14,557 nucleotides of DNA from Chitinophaga pinensis (GTDB lineage: Bacteria; Bacteroidota; Bacteroidia; M30B66). Location of the stretch: the NCBI GenBank assembly GCA_943330985.1, contig CALQJV010000003.1, positions 1 through 14,557 of the forward strand, written 5' to 3'. Positions 1-5,623 of the stretch are shown here, piece by piece. Every line of letters starts with the position of its first letter. Position 1 is the stretch's first letter. The notes beneath the pieces are model-generated. The model was not told the DNA's origin. It was given only the letters and a program-made list of their open reading frames with translations, and searched no databases. The position numbers and the translations under genes are program-made.

Positions 1-34
1 AATACACATGGCTGATGTTCGTCGCACCTTGGTT

Positions 35-664
35 TTACTTTCCAACAGAAATTTCCACTGGCGAAACCATGTAACGTTTTGAAATAGAAGCAACTTCCGA
101 AGGCATGGTTGCAGAAAACAACCACGTTTGTTTTTCTTCAGGAGTCGTAGCTAAGATGTAATCGATGTCTTCGCGAAAGCCCATGTTGAGCATTTCGTCG
201 GCTTCATCGAGAACCAAGGTTTCCACTTCGCTCAAGGCAATGGCTTTACGATCGATAAGATCTTTCAAACGTCCTGGAGTTGCCACAACAATTTGAACAC
301 CGCGTTTAATGGCGCTAATCTGCGTGGTAATAGCAGTACCTCCGTAAACGGCAACAATTTTCACCAAAGGCATTTTCGAAGAGAAAGCTTCCAAATCTTT
401 GGTAATCTGCATGCAGAGTTCGCGGGTAGGGCAGAGGATAAGTGCCTGCGGAGTGCGGCGTTCTTCATCCATAATGTTAAGCAATGGCAATCCAAACGCA
501 GCAGTTTTGCCGGTTCCGGTTTGAGCAAGTGCAACAAGGTCGGTAATGTTCTCAGTAAGCAGTGGTATTGTCTGCTCCTGGATAGGTGTTGGAGTCGTGA
601 ACCCCATCTGGGTTACTGCCTCCAGAAGCTCCGGACGGAGCCCCAATTCAGAAAAAGTAGTCAT
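35..664 (-). CDS. DEAD-box RNA helicase, N-terminal RecA domain only (ends at in-frame stop)
   Basis: This is an ATP-dependent RNA helicase of the DEAD-box family, which remodels RNA structure in ribosome assembly, mRNA decay or cold adaptation. The start is the ATG at 664; an upstream in-frame codon at 691 lies before a good promoter box and is less likely. Visible motifs, numbered from this ATG, are the Q motif (GFTTPTPIQ, 21-29), Walker A (AQTGTGKT, 47-54), PTREL, TPGRL, DEAD (153-156) and SAT. These make up a complete first RecA domain. A TAA at 37-35 ends the frame after 209 residues, where family members continue through a linker into a second RecA domain. The same frame beyond the stop reads NQGATNISHVY up to the window edge, which looks like the normal start of that linker. 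The gene is therefore either a nonsense-truncated helicase or carries a sequence error. Family assignment is certain; its functional state is not. Confidence 0.9.
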   Translation of the reverse strand: MTTFSELGLRPELLEAVTQMGFTTPTPIQEQTIPLLTENITDLVALAQTGTGKTAAFGLPLLNIMDEERRTPQALILCPTRELCMQITKDLEAFSSKMPLVKIVAVYGGTAITTQISAIKRGVQIVVATPGRLKDLIDRKAIALSEVETLVLDEADEMLNMGFREDIDYILATTPEEKQTWLFSATMPSEVASISKRYMVSPVEISVGK

Positions 665-680
665 TATATATATTGAGCCG

Positions 681-688
681 CAAAGGTA
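681..688 (-). promoter_or_regulatory. -7 box of the helicase gene
   Basis: The minus strand reads TACCTTTG, an exact match to the Bacteroidetes -7 consensus TAnnTTTG. It ends 16 nt before the helicase ATG at 664, so the 5' leader would be about 10 nt. No clear -33 TTG is seen. No Shine-Dalgarno sequence precedes the ATG. Confidence 0.5.
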
Positions 689-828
689 CACTTATTCACT
701 ACGCTTTCGACACATCTCGTTGGCCCCATTTTAATCTCCTGAAATGCCTATCAACACTATGGAATTAATTTATAAATCGAAAACGTCAAACCAAAATTCC
801 TTGTTGTTAAAATGAAGAAAGCGGCGAT

Positions 829-836
829 TATTTTTG
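829..836 (+). promoter_or_regulatory. candidate plus-strand -7 box facing rnpB
   Basis: The plus strand reads TATTTTTG, an exact TAnnTTTG match, with TTGTTG 22 nt upstream (801-806) at about the right -33 distance. No gene follows on this strand. Transcription would run from about 842 into the 3' end of rnpB in antisense. It may be a chance match in AT-rich DNA or a leftover promoter. Confidence 0.25.
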
Positions 837-872
837 CATTCCAACCTAAACTCAACCCATTAAAAGAAAAAT

Positions 873-1259
873 AAAACAGTCTTATAAGCCGGGTTCTGTA
901 TTGTTCCCGAAAGAACAACCCTTGTCATTTATCTGGGCCTGCCGTCGCCAGCAGGCTCTAGCGCCCTACCCGCAAGAGCGATCCGAAGATCTTAGACGAG
1001 CAGCCTCATCTCTTGCCTATTTGGACTTTCAACTCCTGAGGTTTACCATCACACCTGTCGCCAAATGCGTCGTGGGCTCTTACCCCGCGTTTTCACCCTT
1101 ACCATTTCCTAAAAAATGGCGGTATTTTTTCTGTGGCACTTGCTGTCAGTGGTTGGTTTCCCGTCCACCGCCTTCCCGTTAGGAAGCAGGATGCTCTGTG
1201 TTGCCCGGACTTTCCTCGCGGTACTTTTGCAAATACCTCGCGACAAGGCAGACTGTTTG
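873..1259 (-). ncRNA. rnpB: RNase P RNA (bacterial type A)
   Basis: This is the catalytic RNA of ribonuclease P, which removes 5' leaders from pre-tRNAs. The minus strand contains the universal core near its 5' end (GAGGAAAGTCCGGGC, followed by ACACAGAGCA). Near its 3' end it has the conserved ACAGAACCCGGCTTAT. The ends are set by a perfect P1 helix: AAACAGTCT (1258-1250) pairs with AGACTGTTT (882-874), giving about 387 nt, normal for the class. A T-rich run follows the 3' end on the minus strand and may aid termination. An exact TAnnTTTG box lies just upstream at 1270-1263. Open frames read across this region on the plus strand are antisense shadows. Exact ends are uncertain by a few bases. 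Confidence 0.95.
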
Positions 1260-1262
1260 TGG

Positions 1263-1270
1263 CAAAGATA
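1263..1270 (-). promoter_or_regulatory. -7 box of rnpB
   Basis: The minus strand reads TATCTTTG, an exact TAnnTTTG match. It ends about 4-5 nt before the P1 helix of rnpB, which is the expected distance to the transcription start. A possible -33 TTG (plus-strand CAA at 1286-1288) lies 15 nt upstream, slightly close, within the left arm of an inverted repeat. Confidence 0.6.
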
Positions 1271-1280
1271 GATTTTAATT

Positions 1281-1312
1281 CAAAGCAATGCGGGAATCAC
1301 AATGTTGCTTTG
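1281..1312. repeat. 8-bp inverted repeat upstream of rnpB
   Basis: CAAAGCAA (1281-1288) and TTGCTTTG (1305-1312) are perfect reverse complements separated by 16 nt. The left arm overlaps the expected -33 region of the rnpB promoter. The right arm abuts the larger structured repeat that begins at 1312. Confidence 0.5.
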
Positions 1313-1420
1313 GGCGCTCCCCAAAATCCGTTTCGTAAACTACACGGAATTTGGGTCGGGCTATTCGCTAAAGTCCTCAGCCCAATGGGTCTTGCGGGCT
1401 ATCGCTTCTATCCCTAGCGC
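1312..1420 (+). repeat. structured intergenic repeat, Bacteroidetes GGGCG...TATCCCTAGCGC type
   Basis: The element opens with GGGCGCT and closes with TATCCCTAGCGC. GCGCT (1314-1318) pairs with AGCGC (1416-1420). Inside is a strong hairpin: 1320-1331 pairs with 1344-1355 in 11 of 12 positions (CCCAAAATCCGT against ACGGAATTTGGG). The conserved-looking words GGGTCGGGCTATTCGCT and CCCAATGGG follow. From memory, intergenic sequences with this GGGCG / GGGTCGGGCTAT / TATCCCTA-CGC skeleton are scattered through many Bacteroidetes genomes and are sometimes mis-annotated as short proteins. No function is known to me. The structure is seen directly; the family assignment is recall. Confidence 0.55.
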
Positions 1421-1919
1421 GAAAAAACAGAAAGGTTGGGATTTGCGATTCTTTTAATAAAATATCCCCCTTGAATCGCTAATTAGGTTTTACTAAAAAC
1501 GTAATATTTTTTTTACAAAAGATAAATTAAATTGAAATGATATCAATGTTGTAACCAGACATCTATTCATATACATTCAATCAATCTATCATTTATGATA
1601 ACAGAATTACAAAATCCGAATGGGCATGATGACTTGGAATCAATACTCGAAAGAGAATTCTGAAATACGCAAATGAATTGGAGGAGAGGCCCAACAAGGA
1701 GTTGGCGAGGACGTATCTTTTCTTTAACAGCAGTGAGAACGAGACGGAAGAGCCGATTCCTAAGTGGTTTTTGAAGTTGCCAGAAAAACCCTAATTACAA
1801 GTGCCAAATACTTATTGCAATTCAATTTTTCGAATATCGCATAGCCAAATCCATTTGAACATCGAGATAAGTATATTTAGGAATTCTAGATGATTCATTG
1901 CGTGCTATCGCATTCTGCT
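1421..1919. other. gene-poor AT-rich intergenic stretch
   Basis: About 500 bases separate the structured repeat from the next intact gene. Only the small frameshifted coding remnant at 1595-1794 stands out. A 7-bp inverted repeat (GCGATTC at 1445-1451, GAATCGC at 1473-1479) is too weak to assign. I see no RNA gene, terminator or mobile-element end here. Confidence 0.5.
1595..1794 (+). pseudogene. small frameshifted coding remnant, unknown family
   Basis: An ATG at 1595 opens 22 codons (MITELQNPNGHDDLESILER, then EF) ending at TGA 1661. From about 1652 a second frame stays open and reads ILKYANELEERPNKELARTY and further, ending PKWFLKLPEKP at TAA 1792. If one base has been lost near 1652-1657, the two parts join into one acidic protein of about 67 residues. 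The second part is rich in GAG, AAG, AGG and GCG codons, unlike the GAA/AAA-rich neighbours, which hints at a foreign origin. I do not recognise the family. Two unrelated chance frames are possible; the amphipathic, non-repetitive composition makes a real remnant somewhat more likely. Confidence 0.35.
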
Positions 1920-2618
1920 TTATTTACTTATTCCCAATAATTTCAAGTAATCGGGAGTGTCAAAATGAAATTCCCGCATCTTTTGGTCTTTGCAATAATT
2001 TACAATGATTGGAAAATGTCTTGCATGGGTTTTATTGACCAAGAGTCTGTATTCATGTGTTTCATTTTCTTGTTTGTCGACAATAGCTACTTGGTTTTTC
2101 TTGTCAATTTCGTAAATGGTTATTTTATTGGTGGTGCTGTATGCACTGCGAACATCAAATTCGAAAGTGGTTTCATTGATTCTTTTAAATCGTTCAATGA
2201 CATAAGCATAAGGCCCATCCATGAAATATTCAACGATTGTACTATCGGTGATCAAAAGGTTCGAGTTGTTTCCCCAATCGCTTGGTGCGTATAGGTAGTA
2301 ATTGTTTTTGTAGGTTTCTAATCCACACCAGTTTCTGTTTAAGTCCGCACTTAAGTTGGGTTTTGAGAATTTTGGTAATGTGTCTTTAAAGATTGCATTC
2401 ATTGACTCCTGATAGGAAAGTGAATCCGAATCGTCGAAAGAGAAATCGCAAATCCAATTGTAATAAATAGAACTTGGATGATTCTCAATGAAAACAGCTT
2501 GATAAATTCCTATAGAAATGTTTCTTGAAATAAAGCTTGTGTCCGAAATTTCTGTTTGCCCAACTAAATGCTGCTGAAATATACATGTGATGAATAACAG
2601 AATGAGTTTTATGTTCAT
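1920..2618 (-). CDS. secreted protein of unknown function (232 aa)
   Basis: I do not recognise this protein. It begins with a typical signal peptide (residues 1-20: a positively charged start, MNIK, a hydrophobic core and cleavage near LVGQ/T), so it is likely periplasmic or outer-membrane associated. There is no lipobox. The mature part is rich in aromatic and acidic residues and has no transmembrane segment, repeat or catalytic motif that I can name. It has no recognisable T9SS tail. It starts 32 nt after the stop of another small secreted protein on the same strand, and both may be co-transcribed behind the DUF2027/Smr gene. A plus-strand frame at 1965-2294 is its antisense shadow. Confidence 0.75.
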   Translation of the reverse strand: MNIKLILLFITCIFQQHLVGQTEISDTSFISRNISIGIYQAVFIENHPSSIYYNWICDFSFDDSDSLSYQESMNAIFKDTLPKFSKPNLSADLNRNWCGLETYKNNYYLYAPSDWGNNSNLLITDSTIVEYFMDGPYAYVIERFKRINETTFEFDVRSAYSTTNKITIYEIDKKNQVAIVDKQENETHEYRLLVNKTHARHFPIIVNYCKDQKMREFHFDTPDYLKLLGISK

Positions 2619-2650
2619 TGTGAAAATTAATTCGCAAACTACTTCATCTA

Positions 2651-3010
2651 CTACTTCCTTCTAAATCGAATACTCTCAACACTTACCTGTCCACTAGAAC
2701 TGACTTCAAAATTGAAGTTTCTTCCATCTAAGCCCATACTTGTAACCGTTGCAGAATATGCACCAATTTGAACCGAAACGTTAATATAGTATTGTTTGTC
2801 GCCATTGCTGTTGCTAATAATCAAACCATAAGTATTGTATTTACTTATTTCATCATAATTTATATAAACGGTATTCTCGCCTAATTCTGTGGTGTAAAAT
2901 GTGTTGCTCATCAAATAGGTTAGAACATCATCTTCATTTCGGGTATTTACCTGTGAAAATGTGAGTCCTGTTTGAAAAATTAGTGTTAAAAATAGTAGTC
3001 TTGTTTTCAT
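2651..3010 (-). CDS. small secreted protein of unknown function (119 aa)
   Basis: The protein has an N-terminal signal peptide (MKTRLLFLTL core, cleavage near TFSQ/V at about residue 20) and a mature domain of about 100 residues. That domain has alternating hydrophobic and polar residues with several YIN, YGL and GxY turns, which suggests a small all-beta fold. It carries the phrases DVLTYLMSNTFYTTELGE and SSSGQVSVESIRFRRK. I recall similar short secreted proteins in Flavobacteriia, also without known function. It has no lipobox and no sorting domain. It lies 41 nt downstream of the DUF2027/Smr gene and 32 nt upstream of the next secreted gene, so a three-gene transcript is plausible. No clear promoter box lies directly upstream. 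Confidence 0.75.
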   Translation of the reverse strand: MKTRLLFLTLIFQTGLTFSQVNTRNEDDVLTYLMSNTFYTTELGENTVYINYDEISKYNTYGLIISNSNGDKQYYINVSVQIGAYSATVTSMGLDGRNFNFEVSSSGQVSVESIRFRRK

Positions 3011-3051
3011 TTGGAAAGTGTTTATTGTTAGAAATTAATTTATTATTTCAA

Positions 3052-4023
3052 TTATTTCACCAGCACCTCTGTGGCTCCATAGCCATACTTCGAAAGTGCC
3101 GCATCGTAATGTTCTATGGAATCAGCTTTCAATAGTTTACGAATTTCATCGCGCAGTTTGCCTTTGCCAACACCGTGAATCACTATAAAGCGTTTAATTG
3201 GGCGACGTTTGGCTTCGTCCATGCATTTCTCAAAATGCTTTAATTGATAACGAATTATTTCGGCATTGTCCATACCGGCTGTATCTTCCAATAATTCTTC
3301 AATGTGCAAATCCACTTCGTAATTACCATCTCTTCCTTGCTTTAAAAGCCAGTCTTGCGAGAGTGTGGTTGGTTTACGAATGATTGCATCTTTGTTTGGC
3401 GTTTTACTTTGGTTTCCGCCTTTTTCAGGATATATTTCAATGAGCAAAGCGCGTTCTGAAAACACTATTTGTTGAGGCCAGGTTGAAGGTTCAATCATTG
3501 CGGGTGTTTGATGCTTCACATAGCCCGACCATTGCGATGGAATGACGGAAGTGTTCCCCGATAAAGGTTGCAATTGCATGTAAAAACGATCGCGATTCAA
3601 GAGTTCGGGCAAAATACCAGTAAAAAATGTTTTGCTGCTCCTGCCTCCAAGTTCCCCGCTGCATTCCAAGGTAAAAACACGATCTGTTTCACTGTATAAT
3701 GCAAAAAGGAATGGTTCTTTTCGCTGATTTAAAATACGCGCCGAAATTTTAGGCTGATCTTTCACGATCCCCTCCAAAACAAAACCGAGATATACCGACT
3801 CATTTAACGATGTTGCCTGATATCCTGCATGGATATTCGTTTCGGAAGTTTTTTCAGATGTCGAAGTTCCCCCCACAACAACAAGCTGCTTGGGTAAATA
3901 CGGAATTTCAAATCCTTCTTCCAACATGACCAAGGCCAATCCCTGTTTGTTAAAACCGGTTACAATGCCTTCGCCGACTTCATTTAACAAACGCACTTTC
4001 GATCCAATCCGAATATCTGACAT
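3052..4023 (-). CDS. DUF2027 and Smr domain protein
   Basis: This 323-residue protein has the Bacteroidetes-specific DUF2027 region at the N-terminus; residues 1-50 begin MSDIRIGSKVRLLNEVGEGI and look like a small beta-barrel. A beta-rich middle section follows. A C-terminal Smr domain (about 235-323) carries the hallmark VDLH motif near 235, HGVGKGKLR near 283 and YGYGATEV at the end. Smr domains, as in the MutS2 C-terminus, have nuclease activity or bind branched nucleic acids or stalled ribosomes. There are no MutS ATPase domains here, so it is a stand-alone Smr protein. The actual substrate is unknown. The length and domain order match the usual Bacteroidetes form. The start at 4023 directly precedes the conserved N-terminus. 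Confidence 0.9.
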   Translation of the reverse strand: MSDIRIGSKVRLLNEVGEGIVTGFNKQGLALVMLEEGFEIPYLPKQLVVVGGTSTSEKTSETNIHAGYQATSLNESVYLGFVLEGIVKDQPKISARILNQRKEPFLFALYSETDRVFTLECSGELGGRSSKTFFTGILPELLNRDRFYMQLQPLSGNTSVIPSQWSGYVKHQTPAMIEPSTWPQQIVFSERALLIEIYPEKGGNQSKTPNKDAIIRKPTTLSQDWLLKQGRDGNYEVDLHIEELLEDTAGMDNAEIIRYQLKHFEKCMDEAKRRPIKRFIVIHGVGKGKLRDEIRKLLKADSIEHYDAALSKYGYGATEVLVK

Positions 4024-4079
4024 GTAAAATTGATTTGAAAAATGTTTGTAAAGCTAGAGAATTAATGGAATGAACATTT

Positions 4080-4087
4080 CAAAGCAT
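4080..4087 (-). promoter_or_regulatory. weak candidate -7 box of the DUF2027/Smr gene
   Basis: The minus strand reads ATGCTTTG, a partial match to TAnnTTTG, with a TTG 16 nt upstream. It would give a leader of about 50 nt before the ATG at 4023. It is the best candidate in the 115-bp gap but is not convincing on its own. Confidence 0.25.
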
Positions 4088-4138
4088 AAATAAGTACGTT
4101 TTACAAGTGCTCTTTTCTTTAATTCAACAATGTGTGTT

Positions 4139-4381
4139 TTATGTTCCCTTCATAATAGGAGCTCGCTCTTTCGCAAGTTGTGTCCATTTGAGAGCAGCTT
4201 CAATATTATAGTCATGTTTTTCGAGCCAAGACTTTAATCCTTCGGCAGCGGCATCCAATGGTTTGTTTTGTTGAATACGCACAATGATGAATTTCTCTTC
4301 TTTAATCGATAGTTTTCCACTGAAGAGCATTTTTAATTCTTTCCAATCTGGAAATTCGTGGATAGATTTTTTGTTTTCCAT
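4139..4381 (-). CDS. short anti-sigma-factor-like protein (80 aa)
   Basis: The ATG lies 2 nt after the stop of the ECF sigma factor, so the two are almost certainly translated from one mRNA. The pattern W..L..LFSGKLS..E..I....Q.P....AAEGLKSWL matches the N-terminal cytoplasmic segment of Bacteroidetes anti-sigma and FecR-like proteins, where gK-S.eE is followed by dp.l.dAleGl. In those proteins a membrane helix and a periplasmic domain normally follow. Here the protein stops after 80 residues with MKGT and no membrane helix, and no continuation is visible in the next bases. It may be a soluble anti-sigma or accessory protein, or a natural truncation. The assignment comes from motif pattern and position, not from a strong family match. 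Confidence 0.7.
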   Translation of the reverse strand: MENKKSIHEFPDWKELKMLFSGKLSIKEEKFIIVRIQQNKPLDAAAEGLKSWLEKHDYNIEAALKWTQLAKERAPIMKGT

Positions 4382-4383
4382 TA

Positions 4384-4959
4384 TTAGTGCATGTAATTAG
4401 TCCAAATTTTGCGAATACGTTTTCGAGCATTGTGTAAAGTATTTCGAATAGTGAATTCTGATAGCCCAAGAGAAGCAGAAATCTCATGGTTTTTCATACC
4501 ATCTAAATGCATTTTAAAAATTTGACGCTCACGCAAAGGTAAATTCAAAAGTAAAAATTCAATGCGCTCACCTTCTATTAATTCATTGACTTCGGGCTGT
4601 TTCCAATATTGAAGCGTGTCTTCTAAATGCGAAAGAATTTTAATTTTTATCTTCTTTCTCCTTAAATGATCAAGGCACGCATTTTTAATTGAAATTCTAA
4701 AATAGCCTAAAAGGTCAAAATCTGAACCGAGTATTAATGAATGACTATTTTTATTCGTCAACCGCACTATTTTTTCAAAAAACACAGAAACAATATCTTC
4801 TGCATCCTCTTCATTTTCAACTATGTGATAGGCAAGAAAAAGGAGCTCCGGCATGTGTATTACATACCAGTTGCTTAGATTGTCATGTTCATTAAGTAAA
4901 ACATGCATGATGGGAGGCGGTGAATTTGAAAGATGTTCTTCATTTTCTAATTTATTCAT
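4384..4959 (-). CDS. ECF-type RNA polymerase sigma factor
   Basis: This is a sigma-70 family factor of the extracytoplasmic function type, which directs RNA polymerase to a small regulon. Region 2 is seen as LFLAYHIVENEEDAEDIVSV with the DNA-melting/-10 part LGYFRISIKNACLDHLRRKK. Region 4 is LPLRERQIFKMHLDGMKNHE followed by the helix-turn-helix LSEFTIRNTLHNARKRIRK. I chose the ATG at 4959 (191 aa, a normal ECF length). An ATG at 5043 would add 28 AT-rich codons and leave only 11 bp before the divergent gene's ATG at 5055, so it is less likely but possible. The gene is followed within 2 nt by the short anti-sigma-like gene. The likely promoter is the divergent region at 5014-5055. Its target genes are not evident in the window. 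Confidence 0.9.
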   Translation of the reverse strand: MNKLENEEHLSNSPPPIMHVLLNEHDNLSNWYVIHMPELLFLAYHIVENEEDAEDIVSVFFEKIVRLTNKNSHSLILGSDFDLLGYFRISIKNACLDHLRRKKIKIKILSHLEDTLQYWKQPEVNELIEGERIEFLLLNLPLRERQIFKMHLDGMKNHEISASLGLSEFTIRNTLHNARKRIRKIWTNYMH

Positions 4960-5013
4960 TCCGCTTGGTATATTATTTATAATTATTCGTTTATTTAAAG
5001 TAAGTTCTGTAGA

Positions 5014-5030
5014 CTGAAAATAATTTTCAG
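5014..5030. repeat. 17-bp palindrome in the divergent sigma/HTH region
   Basis: CTGAAAATAATTTTCAG has perfect 8-bp arms around a single central base. It lies 25 bp upstream of the HTH gene's ATG (5055). With the preferred sigma start it also sits in the sigma gene's leader. Its position and symmetry suggest an operator for a dimeric regulator, possibly the adjacent HTH protein. Confidence 0.45.
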
Positions 5031-5040
5031 TGAAAGGATT

Positions 5041-5055
5041 CATTTTTGCAAAATA
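5041..5055 (+). promoter_or_regulatory. divergent TTTTGCAAAA promoter core
   Basis: The palindrome TTTTGCAAAA (5044-5053) gives TTTTGC on both strands, as in Bacteroidetes -7 boxes. The plus strand reads CATTTTTG (5041-5048) and the minus strand ATATTTTG (5055-5048). Each is one step from TAnnTTTG. The plus-strand box would give a leaderless mRNA for the HTH gene, and the minus-strand box a start near 5041 for the sigma gene. No good -33 is visible for the plus-strand box. Confidence 0.35.
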
Positions 5056-5285
5056 TGGATTTGAACAAGATTGAACGAATGGATATGCTTATTCGTAGAA
5101 ATGCCACGGGTACGCCTACTGCATTTGCTATTAAGATGGGGATGTCTAACAGATCGCTTCATAATTATATCAATTTCATGAGAGTTCAGCTTCGAGCTCC
5201 CATTAAATATTCACCTACAATGCAATCGTATCATTATACCGAAAATGGTCGGTTTAGAATAGGTTGGTATGCAGATGCGCGATGA
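5055..5285 (+). CDS. small winged-helix/HTH DNA-binding protein (76 aa)
   Basis: The protein fits a compact Bacteroidetes HTH family. ERMDMLIRRNATGTP leads into a helix-turn-helix (TAFAIKMGMSNRSLHNYINF), then a short beta wing (APIKYSPTMQSYHYTENGRF ending in RIGW). I recall relatives with the same IRRKATG...LA.KLG.S....Y.YI order. It is likely a DNA-binding regulator. The ATG at 5055 is preferred over an in-frame TTG three codons upstream, because that TTG lies inside the likely -7 box. It diverges from the ECF sigma gene, and its stop overlaps the next gene's start (ATGA at 5282-5285), so the two are translationally coupled. It may regulate the divergent sigma operon through the palindrome at 5014-5030; that is inference. 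Confidence 0.8.
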   Translation: MDLNKIERMDMLIRRNATGTPTAFAIKMGMSNRSLHNYINFMRVQLRAPIKYSPTMQSYHYTENGRFRIGWYADAR

Positions 5286-5623
5286 AAGATAAAAAAAATA
5301 CTCCATGGACTACCTGGCTTTTTAGGATAGTTATACCAATTTTACTTTTTGTTTCAATTTACCTTTATGTTGAACGATTTCAGGATGAGAACAAACACTT
5401 GGATCTTATCGAATTAGACCAATCAATTCATTCGGCATTGGAATCTGGTGATAAACAAAAAGCCCTGCAATTACTCGAAAAATTACATCATCCTTCAACC
5501 AATAAATCGCATGGTCTCGTTCAAGATTCCCTCATCACATGGAATCAATATTGGGAAATGCGTAACAAAGAGATTTTAGATAGCATTCAAAATCGGCAAT
5601 TCAGAGCTGATACAACCAATTAA
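5282..5623 (+). CDS. small single-pass membrane protein, unknown function (113 aa)
   Basis: The start is the ATG at 5282, which overlaps the HTH gene's TGA; an upstream in-frame codon at 5264 lies inside that gene. The protein has a short basic N-terminus (MKDKK), one membrane helix at about residues 9-30 (TWLFRIVIPILLFVSIYLYV) and a helical, mostly polar C-terminal region of about 80 residues. That region includes ALESGDKQKALQLLEKLHH, which resembles one TPR-like helix pair. The positive-inside rule puts the N-terminus in the cytoplasm and the C-terminus outside. I know no family for it. Its coupling to the HTH protein and its divergence from the sigma/anti-sigma pair suggest a membrane sensor or partner in the same circuit, but nothing in the sequence proves this. 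Its stop overlaps the stop of the convergent gene. Confidence 0.7.
   Translation: MKDKKNTPWTTWLFRIVIPILLFVSIYLYVERFQDENKHLDLIELDQSIHSALESGDKQKALQLLEKLHHPSTNKSHGLVQDSLITWNQYWEMRNKEILDSIQNRQFRADTTN

Noticed and set aside
293..676. Plus-strand open frames opposite the helicase
   Set aside because: They are shadows of the minus-strand helicase, which has all its family motifs.
901..1417. Two overlapping plus-strand open frames (901-1182 and 1133-1417)
   Set aside because: They run antisense across rnpB and into the structured repeat; the conserved RNA sequence explains them and no protein family is seen.
1445..1479. 7-bp inverted repeat GCGATTC/GAATCGC
   Set aside because: The arms are short, the loop is 21 nt and no U tract follows, so it is likely chance in AT-rich DNA.
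5046..5054. TTG start three codons upstream of the HTH gene's ATG
   Set aside because: The TTG lies inside the likely -7 box, and the ATG at 5055 gives the expected N-terminus.
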